From: an uncultured Ruminococcus sp.
GTDB lineage: Bacteria; Bacillota; Clostridia; Oscillospirales; Ruminococcaceae
DNA: 64,000 nt
Assembly: GCF_947301925.1 (NCBI RefSeq)
Contig: NZ_CAMYUE010000001.1
Coordinates: 372,001-436,000 of the forward strand
Direction of reading: 5' to 3'
In this document: piece by piece, positions 1 through 8,932 of the stretch
Layout of the letters: each line of letters opens with the position of its first letter
How positions within the stretch are numbered: position 1 is the first letter of the stretch
Position numbers and translations under genes: made by a program
Notes under the pieces: model-generated
Seen by the model: the letters and a program-made list of their open reading frames with translations, nothing else
Told to the model about the DNA's origin: nothing
Database searches by the model: none

Positions 1-1043
1 CGTATAAAATCCCATACAATGAGGTAGTAGTCAGTATATCCCATTTTTGTGATAACATCAAGCTCATAATCCATGCGCTCGACCACATTCTGCGGCGGCT
101 CAGAGCCGTATTTCTCATACATTCCCTTACGGCACAGCTCGCGGAAGTACGCTTTATTATCGCTTACGCCCTCAACTGTGAATTTTGGAAGCTTTATATT
201 GCCGAATTCAAATTCAACATTGCAGCGATCTGCTATTTCAGCAGTATTGCTGACAGCCTCCTCATGGCCCTTGAAAAGCTCCGCCATCTCATCGGCTGAC
301 TTCACATAGAACTCGTCCGTTTCAAAGCGAAGCGCATTGGGATCGTCAAGAGTTTTTCCCGTCTGTATGCACATAAGAACGCTCTGCATCTCAGCGTCGC
401 TCTTATTTATGTAATGGCAGTCATTAGTTGCCGCAAGGGGGATCCCTGTCTCGGCTGAAAGCCTGTACAGAAGCGGAAGTATCCTGAGCTCGTCCTTTAT
501 ACCGTGATTCTGTATCTCGATAAAATAGTTGCCCTTTCCGAATATCTCCTGATACTTCAGCGCAACTGACTTTGCCTCGTCATAGCTTCCGTCAACAAGC
601 AGTCGGTCGATCTCTCCGGCAAGACAGGCAGACATACAGATAAGTCCCTTGTTATACTTTTTCAGGAGCTCAACATCAACTCTCGGCCTGTTATAAAAGC
701 CCTCTATGCTTGCCGCAGAGACAAGCTTTACAAGATTCCTGTAGCCCTCGTTATTCTCGCAGAGGAGGATAAGATGATAGGGAGACGAATCCAGCCTGGG
801 TTCCCTGTCGTGGCGTGTCCTTCTTGCAACGTAGACCTCACAGCCGATTATGGGCTTTATGCCTTCGGCTCTTGCTGCGTTCCAGAACTCCACCGCACCG
901 TACATATTACCGTGGTCGGTTATGGCAACAGCAGTCTGTCCCAGCTCCTTTACTCTTGCGATAAGCTTCTTTATACGACAGGCGCCGTCCAGAAGACTGT
1001 ACTCGGTATGGACATGGAGATTAACGAAAGCGTCACTTTTCAC
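1..1043 (-). CDS. dnaE: DNA polymerase III alpha subunit, N-terminal part (runs off the left edge)
   Basis: Replicative polymerase subunit of the DnaE type. The visible ~347 residues are the N-terminal PHP domain, opening with the NLHVHTEYSLLDGA motif (metal-binding HxH) and continuing through conserved stretches such as AITDHGNMYGAVEF and LAATNDCHY. The start is a GTG at 1043 that overlaps the end of whiA by 11 nt, so translation is probably coupled; whiA translation reaches TGA just past this start. The C-terminal polymerase domain lies outside the window. Family assignment is secure; whether this is the main replicative DnaE or a DnaE beside PolC cannot be told from this part. Confidence 0.95.
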   Translation of the reverse strand, partial: MKSDAFVNLHVHTEYSLLDGACRIKKLIARVKELGQTAVAITDHGNMYGAVEFWNAARAEGIKPIIGCEVYVARRTRHDREPRLDSSPYHLILLCENNEGYRNLVKLVSAASIEGFYNRPRVDVELLKKYNKGLICMSACLAGEIDRLLVDGSYDEAKSVALKYQEIFGKGNYFIEIQNHGIKDELRILPLLYRLSAETGIPLAATNDCHYINKSDAEMQSVLMCIQTGKTLDDPNALRFETDEFYVKSADEMAELFKGHEEAVSNTAEIADRCNVEFEFGNIKLPKFTVEGVSDNKAYFRELCRKGMYEKYGSEPPQNVVERMDYELDVITKMGYTDYYLIVWDFI

Positions 1044-1947
1044 GTCCTGCACCTCCGCCCCTGATCTCGTCCGCCATTTTTGCCAGCTTCTTGAAACGGT
1101 GATTAACTCCCGAACGGCTTATGGGCTCGCTGAGAGTCTCACCTATCTCCTGAAGGCTCATATCAATATTGTCAAGACGCAGCTGGGCTACCTCGCGGAG
1201 CTCGTCGGACAGATTATCAAGTCCCACAGCCTTGTCTATAAGCTTTATATCCTCGATCTGCTTCATAGCAGCCTTTACGACCTTGTCTATATTGGCAGCG
1301 TCACAGTTGGCGAGCCTGTTGGCTTTATTCCTGATATCCTTGTATATCTTCATATTCATGAGTTCAAGGGTACACTGGGGCGCACCGATAAAGGTCAGCG
1401 TATCCTCTATGGATTCACTGCCCTTGATGTAAACTATATGCTGTCCGCGGCGAAGCATGGTCTTTGCGGTTACTCCTATATCACGAAGCAGAGTCGCAAG
1501 CTGCTCCGCAAGCTGCTCCTCGGGACAGGCAAATTCAAGATGATATTCCTTTGCGGGATCGTTTACACTTCCGCAGGCCAGAAAAACTCCTGCTGTAAAA
1601 ACTCCGAGACTATTGGTGGCAATAATCTCGGAATCTATGGCTCTAATATTTTCGGATAGCCTGTATTTCCTGAATACTTCCGCAGCTGCATCGTCCCTTA
1701 TATCACAGCAGTGAAGGACGGTGCCGTTTTTCCTTGTGTGCTCTTCCATCGCAGGTTCGGAGCCGAAAACCGCACCAAAGAGACTTCGGAACAGCTCTGC
1801 TGATGTCCTGCTCTCGCTCTGGAAGCATATACTGTGTTCCGTGAGAGTCCTGCAAAAAAGCAGCATACCATACAGGCAGGCAAATCGTTTTTCTTTATCG
1901 TTGACCGAGGAACATATCTCTCTTCTGACATCATTTGAGAATGAAAT
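1033..1947 (-). CDS. whiA: WhiA, DNA-binding cell-division regulator; probable ATT start
   Basis: WhiA-family protein, known in Gram-positives to affect cell division and, in actinobacteria, sporulation. The reading frame has the WhiA N-terminal LAGLIDADG-like domain and a C-terminal helix-turn-helix (LQEIGETLSEPISRSGVNHR). The first in-frame ATG (1866) would remove about 27 conserved residues (SFSNDVRREIC...). The frame is open further up only to a TGA at 1954-1956. Between this stop and the conserved block there is no ATG, GTG or TTG in frame, but an ATT at 1947 gives M-SFSNDVRREIC, the usual WhiA N terminus, and a GGAG lies 9 nt before it (1957-1960). The result is 304 residues, close to the family's ~310. 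It lies 18 nt after rapZ. An indel near the start is the alternative. Confidence 0.9.
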   Translation of the reverse strand: MSFSNDVRREICSSVNDKEKRFACLYGMLLFCRTLTEHSICFQSESRTSAELFRSLFGAVFGSEPAMEEHTRKNGTVLHCCDIRDDAAAEVFRKYRLSENIRAIDSEIIATNSLGVFTAGVFLACGSVNDPAKEYHLEFACPEEQLAEQLATLLRDIGVTAKTMLRRGQHIVYIKGSESIEDTLTFIGAPQCTLELMNMKIYKDIRNKANRLANCDAANIDKVVKAAMKQIEDIKLIDKAVGLDNLSDELREVAQLRLDNIDMSLQEIGETLSEPISRSGVNHRFKKLAKMADEIRGGGAGREK

Positions 1948-1965
1948 TTCAACTCACTCCAATAC

Positions 1966-2838
1966 TCAGAATTTTTTGTCCTTGGTTATATCACGATGAT
2001 ACTTCTGGACCTTGTACTCCTTGCTTATGAGATGATCTGCCATAAGCTCGGCAAAGGTGATGGAACGGTGCTTTCCGCCTGTACAGCCGAAGGAGATGAC
2101 CAGCTGGCTCTTTCCTTCGTGGACATACAGCGGTATAAGATAATCTATCAGATCCCTCATCTTCTCAAAAAGGACCCTGGACTGCTCAAAGCTCATAACA
2201 TAGTCCCTTACGCAGCTGTCGCAGCCCGTATGATTGCGCAGCTCCTCAATATAGTGAGGATTAGGCAGACATCTTACATCGAACACAAGATCGGCCTCCG
2301 TTGATACTCCGTACTTGAAGCCGAAGGACATTACCTTTATAATAAGAGAATCCGAACTCTTTTCAAGGAAAAGCTCCTTGACCTGCTCCTTCAGCTGGGA
2401 GGCGGTAAAGTTGGAGGTCTCTATGTAGTAGTCGGCTATCTCGCGCAGCTGTGAGAGCTGTACCCATTCATAGTTTATAGCCTCATGGATATTGCCGTTG
2501 AATTTCTCCGAAAGGGGATGCTTGCGGCGGGTCTCCTTGTATCTTTTCAGGAGAACGTCATGATTAGCCTCGATGAAAAGCACCTTGACATCAACGTCGC
2601 TGCTCTGCTTCAGCTCCTGCCAGGAGCGGAATATCTCGGCAAACATATCTCCGGAGCGTATATCAACAGCTACCGCGATCTTATTTATCTCAGATTCGGA
2701 CTGTCTGCACAGGTCGACGAACTGGGTTATCAGCTTGGGTGGGATATTGTCGATACAATAGAATCCGATATCCTCCATTACTTCCATGACGCTGGATTTA
2801 CCGGATCCCGACATACCCGTAACTATCAAAAGCTGCAT
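1966..2838 (-). CDS. rapZ: RapZ/YvcJ family nucleotide-binding protein
   Basis: P-loop protein of the RapZ/YvcJ family (290 residues). Walker A is GMSGSGKSS near residue 9, and the C-terminal domain has the signature FGCTGGKHRS. In E. coli RapZ is an RNase adaptor controlling glucosamine-6-phosphate synthase; in B. subtilis YvcJ binds GTP and affects competence. The start is the ATG at 2838, preceded by AAGGAG 6 nt upstream; a longer frame to 2889 lacks such a site and extends past the conserved N terminus. It sits 22 nt after murB and 18 nt before whiA. The gene yvcK, which normally lies between rapZ and whiA, is absent here. Confidence 0.93.
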   Translation of the reverse strand: MQLLIVTGMSGSGKSSVMEVMEDIGFYCIDNIPPKLITQFVDLCRQSESEINKIAVAVDIRSGDMFAEIFRSWQELKQSSDVDVKVLFIEANHDVLLKRYKETRRKHPLSEKFNGNIHEAINYEWVQLSQLREIADYYIETSNFTASQLKEQVKELFLEKSSDSLIIKVMSFGFKYGVSTEADLVFDVRCLPNPHYIEELRNHTGCDSCVRDYVMSFEQSRVLFEKMRDLIDYLIPLYVHEGKSQLVISFGCTGGKHRSITFAELMADHLISKEYKVQKYHRDITKDKKF

Positions 2839-2860
2839 AAATATCTCCTTAAAACGGTGT

Positions 2861-3766
2861 TTATCTGAGGATAACGGGTTCCAGTTCAAGCTGATATCCC
2901 GTTTTCTCCTTGACTATGGAGCTGACCTTCTCGCAGAGCTCAAGCACATCTGCGCAGGTGGCATAACCCTTATTTATAACAAATCCGCTGTGCTTCTCGC
3001 TGACCATTGCGCCTCCGCAGGTAAGGCCCTTCAGACCGCACTGTTCAATAAGAAGCGAAGCATAACTTCCCTCGGGACGCTTGAAGGTGCTTCCCGCACT
3101 TGGGTATTCAAGCGGCTGCTTGGAACTTCTCCTGGCCATGCATTCCGACATGGCGGCTTTAATGCTTTCGGGATCGCCGCTTTGCAGTTCCATTGTCACT
3201 GAAGTAATAACTCTGTCCGTGCCGGAGAAGAAGCTTCTTCGGTATGCCAGCTCCATATCCTCCGCCTTTATTGTTTTCAGCTCGCAGTTTTCGTCTATAT
3301 ACTCAGCCGATACAACTACGTCCTTCATCTCGCTTCCGTAGGCGCCTGCGTTCATATAAAGAGCTCCGCCGACTGTGCCCGGGATACCGAAAAGATTCTC
3401 CATGCCTGTAAGGCCTGCCTGCTGTGCCTTTACACAGGCCGAGGCAAGAAGAGCGCCCGCGTCGCAGCGTATGGTATTGCCGCTGACCTCTATACCTGCG
3501 AAATCTGCTCCGAAATGGAGGATAACGCCGTCAAAGCCCTCGTCGGATACGATCACGTTGCTGCCGCGTCCGAGAATGCCGTACTTCACGTCATTCTCCT
3601 TCATGTAACTTATCAACCGACAGACAGAAGCCGGCGAATTGACGCTTATAAGCGCGCGGCAGGCTCCTCCGAATCGGAATGTTATATATTCTCTCAGCGA
3701 ACACTCGGGAGTTATCCTGCATCCGAGCTGTTCGCAGAGCTGTGATAATTCACTTATGTCTATCAT
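2861..3766 (-). CDS. murB: UDP-N-acetylenolpyruvoylglucosamine reductase
   Basis: FAD-dependent reductase of cytoplasmic peptidoglycan precursor synthesis, making UDP-N-acetylmuramate. At 301 residues it has the usual length. Visible motifs are the FAD-binding GRGSNVIVSDEGFDG, the glycine-rich FGIPGTVGGALYMNAGAYG, and SAGSTFKRP, which carries the catalytic serine proton donor. The start (MIDISELSQLCEQLG) is followed by the conserved REYITFRFGG. It is preceded by hprK at 33 nt and followed by rapZ, the order common in Clostridia. Confidence 0.96.
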   Translation of the reverse strand: MIDISELSQLCEQLGCRITPECSLREYITFRFGGACRALISVNSPASVCRLISYMKENDVKYGILGRGSNVIVSDEGFDGVILHFGADFAGIEVSGNTIRCDAGALLASACVKAQQAGLTGMENLFGIPGTVGGALYMNAGAYGSEMKDVVVSAEYIDENCELKTIKAEDMELAYRRSFFSGTDRVITSVTMELQSGDPESIKAAMSECMARRSSKQPLEYPSAGSTFKRPEGSYASLLIEQCGLKGLTCGGAMVSEKHSGFVINKGYATCADVLELCEKVSSIVKEKTGYQLELEPVILR

Positions 3767-3799
3767 ATTTTCCCCCTGATCATTTTGTTTTTCAGGCGA

Positions 3800-4759
3800 T
3801 CAGAACGCCTCATAGTCGCGGACTACCTCCTTGGGGTCCGACTCCATGCCCAGACGGTTGAGAAGCTCGCGGGCAGCATTATAGCCCATCTTCTTCTGTC
3901 TGTTGTTCATGGCGGCAACCTCAAGGATAACAGCCAGGTTACGTCCCGGCTTTACAGGTATCGTCAGTGAAGGTATCTTTACGCCGAGAAGGCTGACAAA
4001 TTCGGTGTCCACGCCCATTCGGTCGTATATCTTCTCGGAATTCCACTGTTCAAGCTCGACCACAAGGTCGATCTTCTCCGTCATCTTTACAGCACCGATA
4101 CCGAACAGCCGTCTTGCATTTATGATGCCGATACCGCGCAGTTCAAGGAAGTGACGGATATTGTCGGGAGAGCTTCCCACAAGGCTTATATTCGATACCT
4201 TTCTTATCTCAACAGCGTCATCGGCAACAAGTCTGTGTCCGCGCTTTACGAGCTCGATAGCGGTCTCGCTCTTTCCGACGCCGCTCTCGCCCGTAATGAA
4301 CACACCTTCGCCGTATATCTCGATGAGAACGCCGTGACGGGTTATTCTCGGTGCAAGAGTAAGATTCAGGAAAGCGATAAGGCCCGCAATGAAGTTTGAT
4401 GTGCTCTCCTTGCTTCTCAGCAGGGGCACCTCATACTCCTTGGCAAGCTCAAGCATCTCCGCGAAATAGGGCAGCTCTCTTGTGATTATGAGAGCAGGTA
4501 TCCTCTGTGCAAAGAGAAGCTGAAGTCTCTCCCTCCTCGTCTTCTCGTCGATAGTTGACAGATAGGCGAACTCCATTTTTCCGATGATCTGGATCCGCTC
4601 GGGATTGAAATACTCGTAAAAGCCCATGAGCTGGAGTCCGGGACGGTTTACGTCGTTCTCATCGATCATAAGCTCATTGGGATCCTTGTGAACGTATATC
4701 GCTTCAAGCTTGAATTCATCAATTAAACGCTGCAGCGACACTTTGAAATTTTCTGCCAT
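3800..4759 (-). CDS. hprK: HPr kinase/phosphorylase
   Basis: Bifunctional HPr(Ser) kinase/phosphorylase that couples glycolytic state to carbon catabolite repression through the PTS protein HPr and CcpA. Its 319 residues have the N-terminal Hpr_kinase_N domain and a C-terminal kinase core with the P-loop GESGVGKSE, then RGHRLVADDAVE and the family signature ELRGIGIINARRLFG. It is the first gene of the hprK-murB-rapZ-whiA-dnaE run, with 38 nt to the upstream gene. In Clostridia this cluster is conserved. Confidence 0.97.
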   Translation of the reverse strand: MAENFKVSLQRLIDEFKLEAIYVHKDPNELMIDENDVNRPGLQLMGFYEYFNPERIQIIGKMEFAYLSTIDEKTRRERLQLLFAQRIPALIITRELPYFAEMLELAKEYEVPLLRSKESTSNFIAGLIAFLNLTLAPRITRHGVLIEIYGEGVFITGESGVGKSETAIELVKRGHRLVADDAVEIRKVSNISLVGSSPDNIRHFLELRGIGIINARRLFGIGAVKMTEKIDLVVELEQWNSEKIYDRMGVDTEFVSLLGVKIPSLTIPVKPGRNLAVILEVAAMNNRQKKMGYNAARELLNRLGMESDPKEVVRDYEAF

Positions 4760-4797
4760 AATAAGCTCCGTTCTCCGGTCAGAGACCGGGAATTATT

Positions 4798-5997
4798 TTA
4801 GCCGAGCACATAGGAATCGAAACCGTACCCGACAATCTCTTCCTTTACATCAAGCATATCCTGAGTGCTTACAGTAGCACCCGAAACTCTTACCGCAACA
4901 TTGAAATCCGAAACGTCATCGCTTACAAGTTCAAGCATCTTTCTGACATTTTCGGCAGGAGTACCCGTGAACTCATACACAGTTTCTCCCGTATACACAC
5001 CATAGCTGATAACATCCAGGTCTATGTTCAGTATAACTGTATTGACCTTCAGCAGCATGGGCTGAAGAACGTCGTTCTTGCCCTTGAGAAGATCGGAGGC
5101 ATTGACCTCCAGCATCATCTTTGAGCCGTTGTTCATTATCTTATCGTACATCATATTGGCAGCAGATGTCAGCGCCATATACCTGTCATTGCTGACTACC
5201 TTCTCGCCGAGATACTCAACATCGCTGGGACGGAAGTCGGGGAAGATGAAATCCGAGCAGACTACTCTGTCGAATCCCGCCTGCGATACCTCCTCCACGA
5301 TATCCGTGTTGTACTCCACAGCCGTCTCGGAGAAGGGGCTCATCCAGGGCTTTCCGCCTGCGTTTATATCGTTGTCTATCCACTGCGAGCCGTCGTCAAC
5401 GGTGAGATAGCTCATATCGCGGAAATAATTGGGCAGTACATTGTCGTCAAAGGTGCTGACAAGCGCCACAGGCTTATAGCCCTCCGCCGATATGGCAGAC
5501 ACGATGTCACTGAGCTTGGTATAGGACTTAATAAGTCCCGATGATGTTGCATAGTAATTATTCGACGCATAGTAGATGTTTCCGCCGCTGACCTTCAGAG
5601 GCACCTCGATATACTCGATCTGCTCCCCTGCAGGCACACGCTTCAGGGCTGTCTTTATGGACTGTGAATCAGCGATATCAAGCGGATCGAGAGCGAACGC
5701 CCTGTAGCTCTCAACGCTGACGGGGGTCTGAGAATTTGCGGCTCCCTCTGTAACAGGCTCGCCGTTCTCATCAGTAGGGACTGTATCGGAAGCTATCAGC
5801 GATGATGACGCAGCGCCGTCGCCTTTTTTCTTGGTATAGTTTATAAGCGGCTCGGCAACGCTGTATCCTATGAATACTATTCCGCCGATAAGAAGAACGG
5901 TAAGACCAACGGAAAATGCCTTTCCTACAGGGCTTTTTCCGTAATAATTCTTCTCCTTGGTCTTATAGATCTTCCTTCCTTTGTTCTTGAACTTCAT
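4798..5997 (-). CDS. Membrane-anchored putative glycoside hydrolase (DUF4015-like)
   Basis: A 399-residue protein with a short basic cytoplasmic N terminus, one transmembrane segment at about residues 27-49 (VGLTVLLIGGIVFIGYSVA) and an extracellular domain. The core looks like a TIM barrel of the DUF4015 putative glycosidase family: a KP(V)ALVSTFDD strand, and later FDRVVCSDFIFPDFRP, which matches the family's usual DYIRFP strand with an acidic residue. The substrate is not known. It follows hprK upstream in the same direction, 38 nt apart, but is not a usual member of that cluster. Confidence is high for a cell-surface barrel protein, lower for enzymatic activity. Confidence 0.6.
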   Translation of the reverse strand: MKFKNKGRKIYKTKEKNYYGKSPVGKAFSVGLTVLLIGGIVFIGYSVAEPLINYTKKKGDGAASSSLIASDTVPTDENGEPVTEGAANSQTPVSVESYRAFALDPLDIADSQSIKTALKRVPAGEQIEYIEVPLKVSGGNIYYASNNYYATSSGLIKSYTKLSDIVSAISAEGYKPVALVSTFDDNVLPNYFRDMSYLTVDDGSQWIDNDINAGGKPWMSPFSETAVEYNTDIVEEVSQAGFDRVVCSDFIFPDFRPSDVEYLGEKVVSNDRYMALTSAANMMYDKIMNNGSKMMLEVNASDLLKGKNDVLQPMLLKVNTVILNIDLDVISYGVYTGETVYEFTGTPAENVRKMLELVSDDVSDFNVAVRVSGATVSTQDMLDVKEEIVGYGFDSYVLG

Positions 5998-6028
5998 TAA
6001 TTAACTCTCCTATATCAGTATATTGCAG

Positions 6029-6601
6029 TTATTTCAGCGAATATACTGCCATTGAAATAATTCCAAGATATACAAGCATAGCAGGAAATCCCCTGAATGA
6101 AGCGGGAACCTTTGACGAATTGAGCTTCCTGTATGCGGCCGTAAGCATGAGAGCCGCAATTACGAAGCCCGCGCCTGCTTCAAGTCCTGCCGAAACATAT
6201 CCCCATAAATTGAACATAGTGCCGTCCATGGCTGCTCTGCTGTTTATGGTGAACAGCGTACCCATAACAGCACAGTTGAAGGCGGATACATGGATGTATC
6301 TGCGGAGCTCCTCAAACCATCTGTCACGGAACTTATAGACTGCTGCCAGAAGCGTCACATAGAGCACGGCTACGACAATGACATAGAATAACAGTCTGAG
6401 ATCCGCCGCGGAGGGCTGAAGTAAAAGGTCTATCAGATAGGCCGCCGCCGCGCCGATGGTAGTGAACACAGTTATCACGCCTGCTGTGGCAACAAGGTTT
6501 TTCCTGCTGCCTGCGGCTATGAAGATCGTACTGGTTCCGAGAGCCTGTGAAAGTATAAGATTAGCTGCAAGGAGCGTTATAAGATCATTTATCAGAAACA
6601 T
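6029..6601 (-). CDS. RnfA-type membrane subunit of an ion-translocating electron transport complex
   Basis: A 190-residue integral membrane protein of the RnfA/NqrE family with six predicted transmembrane helices (for example LITLLAANLILSQALG and MGTLFTINSRAAMDG). In Rnf complexes RnfA and RnfE form the membrane core that holds an iron-sulphur centre and couples electron flow between ferredoxin and NAD to ion movement. It overlaps rnfE by 17 nt and is the last gene of rpe-rnfD-rnfE-rnfA. No RnfB, RnfC or RnfG gene is next to it, so its role in a full Rnf complex cannot be taken for granted. Confidence 0.8.
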   Translation of the reverse strand: MFLINDLITLLAANLILSQALGTSTIFIAAGSRKNLVATAGVITVFTTIGAAAAYLIDLLLQPSAADLRLLFYVIVVAVLYVTLLAAVYKFRDRWFEELRRYIHVSAFNCAVMGTLFTINSRAAMDGTMFNLWGYVSAGLEAGAGFVIAALMLTAAYRKLNSSKVPASFRGFPAMLVYLGIISMAVYSLK

Positions 6602-7220
6602 TCACGTCACTCCTTACATTTTTGTCATCCTTTGATATAAGACTTCTTATGAAGCGGTATGCGCCGCACATCAGTCCCAGGAAGATAAATCCTCCGAAGG
6701 GCTGGGACAGACCGCCGATAAGAGTATTCATATCAACTATCCTGCTGTTTATGGTACCGTAAGCCCAGAGCTCACGCAGGAATCCCGTCAGAAGCATGAC
6801 GATATCGAATCCGACTATGCACGACAGCAGGGATATTATCATTTCTCCCTTCTTCATACGGAAGAATTTCGCCTCTGTCTGGAAAACGATAAGAGAATTC
6901 ACCGCAAGAAGCGGATAATATATACCTATACGCTCTATTGACTCCGGATAGAATTCCCGAGCCGCAAGCTTTACGGGGATATATACAAGCGCGGATATAA
7001 GCGCGTATACTATGACTTTCGCCGCATAAGGCAGCTTCCTCGGAACGAATGATGATATAAGCACCGACAGGAAGGTTATGGCAGAAAAGGCATATATAAG
7101 CGCCTCTGCGTTTTTCAGAGTGTCACCGCAAATTATTACGGGAGAGATGACCATAAGTCCCGAAAGTACGATATTATCGCCGAGGACTCCGCCGAAAAGG
7201 CGCTTTTTGCGATCATTCAT
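6585..7220 (-). CDS. RnfE-type membrane subunit
   Basis: A 211-residue membrane protein of the RnfE/NqrD family with about six transmembrane helices. The N terminus (GVLGDNIVLSGLMVISPVIICGDTLKNAE) resembles the conserved RnfE/A start, with a cysteine in the first helix region that in Rnf proteins helps hold the membrane iron-sulphur centre. The start at 7220 (MNDRKKRLFGG) overlaps the end of rnfD by 8 nt and has GGAGAGGGGG upstream; a longer frame to 7289 only extends into rnfD. It lies between rnfD and rnfA. Confidence 0.75.
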   Translation of the reverse strand: MNDRKKRLFGGVLGDNIVLSGLMVISPVIICGDTLKNAEALIYAFSAITFLSVLISSFVPRKLPYAAKVIVYALISALVYIPVKLAAREFYPESIERIGIYYPLLAVNSLIVFQTEAKFFRMKKGEMIISLLSCIVGFDIVMLLTGFLRELWAYGTINSRIVDMNTLIGGLSQPFGGFIFLGLMCGAYRFIRSLISKDDKNVRSDVNVSDK

Positions 7221-8208
7221 CAGCAGGTGCCCCCTCTCCTGCTGCCGTTTCTGTAACGACCTCCGCGTTTGCCTCCGCAGAGGCCTCAACAGCAGCTTTT
7301 TCTATATGCTTTTCCAGATGCTTGAATCCGAGTGCAATGGGAGTAAACAGCACAGACACAATAACAATGGCATTTTCCTTTGCCCCTGTAAGTACAAGCA
7401 CATAGGATATGACGCCGATGAAAAGTCCGTAGAAAAACGCATAATAATCGCGTTTCGGAGCTATCCTCACATCGGAAACTAAGTATATAGCCGCAAAAAG
7501 CACCATGTTGGTCACAAGTGAGTATTTCAGAGAATCGCCCCTGGAAGAAACAATGGGGGTCACAACTGCAAAAAGACCCGTACCGAATATGGTACCGATA
7601 AATGCGCCTGCGGAAATGCTTCTGCGCATCATGAGCACAACTGCGGCAACAGCAAGCAGCAGTATGCTGACCGCTCCCGAGGGACCGCTGAAATTGCCCA
7701 GCAGTATCTCGAAATCTGTGTGGCCGAAGCTGCCTGTATGGTCAAACACATAGGAAGCAGACTTCACAAGAGCCGCAGGTTCCTCAAAAAGGCCTGTCTT
7801 TATGTGAGGCTCCGTATACTGCAGCAGCTGCCGCTCCCATGAGGTGAGCACAAAGACATATGCAGCAGCCGCAGGGGAAAAGATCATATTCAGCCGTCCG
7901 CCGAACAGGTTCTTGGCAACTATCACAGCAAAAAGCACTGCAAGGACGGATACATGATAATCCATTACCGCAGGAAACATCAGCGCTATTATAAGCGCGT
8001 CCGATGTACAGGTAAGATCGTCCGCCGTGAACTTCCTGCCCATAAGCCTTATGGATATAAGCTCGGCAGCAAAGCCCGTGACAACGCATATTCCTGCAAG
8101 GAATACCGAACGTATCCCGTAATAGAAGTATGACATAAGCTCAAGAGTGAGCAGAGTTATCATTATATCGAGCCAGATAAGGCGTTCTTTTCTTGCTTTT
8201 TTCAGCAT
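7213..8208 (-). CDS. RnfD-type membrane subunit, divergent
   Basis: A 331-residue protein of the RnfD/NqrB family, with about ten hydrophobic segments and a hydrophilic alanine/glutamate-rich C-terminal tail (from ~residue 300). A conserved family block is visible: LLGNFSGPSGAVS, in the place where clostridial RnfD has a G-S-I-G-E-V-S stretch. I do not see the S/T-G-A-T motif that carries covalent FMN in canonical RnfD. It overlaps rpe by 7 nt and rnfE by 8 nt, so the set is translationally coupled. The missing flavin motif and the absence of the B, C and G genes suggest a divergent or partial complex. Confidence 0.75.
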   Translation of the reverse strand: MLKKARKERLIWLDIMITLLTLELMSYFYYGIRSVFLAGICVVTGFAAELISIRLMGRKFTADDLTCTSDALIIALMFPAVMDYHVSVLAVLFAVIVAKNLFGGRLNMIFSPAAAAYVFVLTSWERQLLQYTEPHIKTGLFEEPAALVKSASYVFDHTGSFGHTDFEILLGNFSGPSGAVSILLLAVAAVVLMMRRSISAGAFIGTIFGTGLFAVVTPIVSSRGDSLKYSLVTNMVLFAAIYLVSDVRIAPKRDYYAFFYGLFIGVISYVLVLTGAKENAIVIVSVLFTPIALGFKHLEKHIEKAAVEASAEANAEVVTETAAGEGAPADE

Positions 8209-8861
8209 GGTTCGCCTTCCCTTATGGCATCTGCGGCCGCTTTCATATCCTCTGCACCGAAAAGGTAGCTTCCCGATACAAGAACATTGGCTCCCGCTGC
8301 TTTCACCGCGCCTGCCGTATCTGAATTTATGCCGCCGTCAACCTCCACATCAACATCAAGTCCGAGCTGGGTGATCTTTTCTCTTACTGCTCTGACCTTA
8401 TCAAGTGTTTCAGGTATAAAGCTCTGTCCGCCAAAGCCGGGCTCAACAGTCATTACAAGTATCATATCCACATATGGCAGGAACTCATAGACCGCACCGA
8501 TGGGAGTTGCCGGCCTGATGGCAACAGCTGCCTTTATACCCTTTGCCTTTATAGCCTTGATGGCTGCAAGGGTATCGCTTTCGCTTTCTATGTGAAAAGA
8601 TATGATATCCGCGCCGAAATCTGCAAAGCAGTCAATGTATCTTAGCGGATCGGTTATCATCAGGTGAACGTCAAGCGTCATATCCGTGGCAGCCCTTACC
8701 TGCTTCAGTACAGGAAGGCCAAAGGTGATATTATCGACGAATATACCGTCCATAACATCGAAATGAAGCATATCTATGCCGCTTGTTTCAAGCCTTTTTA
8801 TCTCATTTTTCAGCTCAAGCATATCCGCGCTGAGCACGGAAGCTGAAACGTAATTTTTCAA
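8202..8861 (-). CDS. rpe: Ribulose-phosphate 3-epimerase, TTG start
   Basis: TIM-barrel epimerase interconverting ribulose-5-phosphate and xylulose-5-phosphate in the pentose phosphate pathway. Motifs in order are SASVLSADM, LHFDVMDGIFVDN, DVHLMI, MTVEPGFGGQSF and EVDGGIN (catalytic aspartates and metal-binding histidines in the usual places). I prefer the TTG at 8861 (M-KNYVSASVL, 219 residues) to the ATG at 8924, because homologues begin here and because a strong promoter (8933-8961) would put the transcript start at the ATG itself. It is the first gene of the rpe-rnfD-E-A operon. Confidence 0.93.
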   Translation of the reverse strand: MKNYVSASVLSADMLELKNEIKRLETSGIDMLHFDVMDGIFVDNITFGLPVLKQVRAATDMTLDVHLMITDPLRYIDCFADFGADIISFHIESESDTLAAIKAIKAKGIKAAVAIRPATPIGAVYEFLPYVDMILVMTVEPGFGGQSFIPETLDKVRAVREKITQLGLDVDVEVDGGINSDTAGAVKAAGANVLVSGSYLFGAEDMKAAADAIREGEPC

Positions 8862-8932
8862 TTTATCACTTCTTCCGAATTCTTTCGCCTTAGAGGCGGT
8901 CAAAAATGTCCTTTCAAAAATCATACACTATT

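Noticed and set aside
850-1659. Long plus-strand open frame opposite dnaE and whiA
   Set aside because: Shadow of two well-supported minus-strand genes; no ribosome binding site and no family features.
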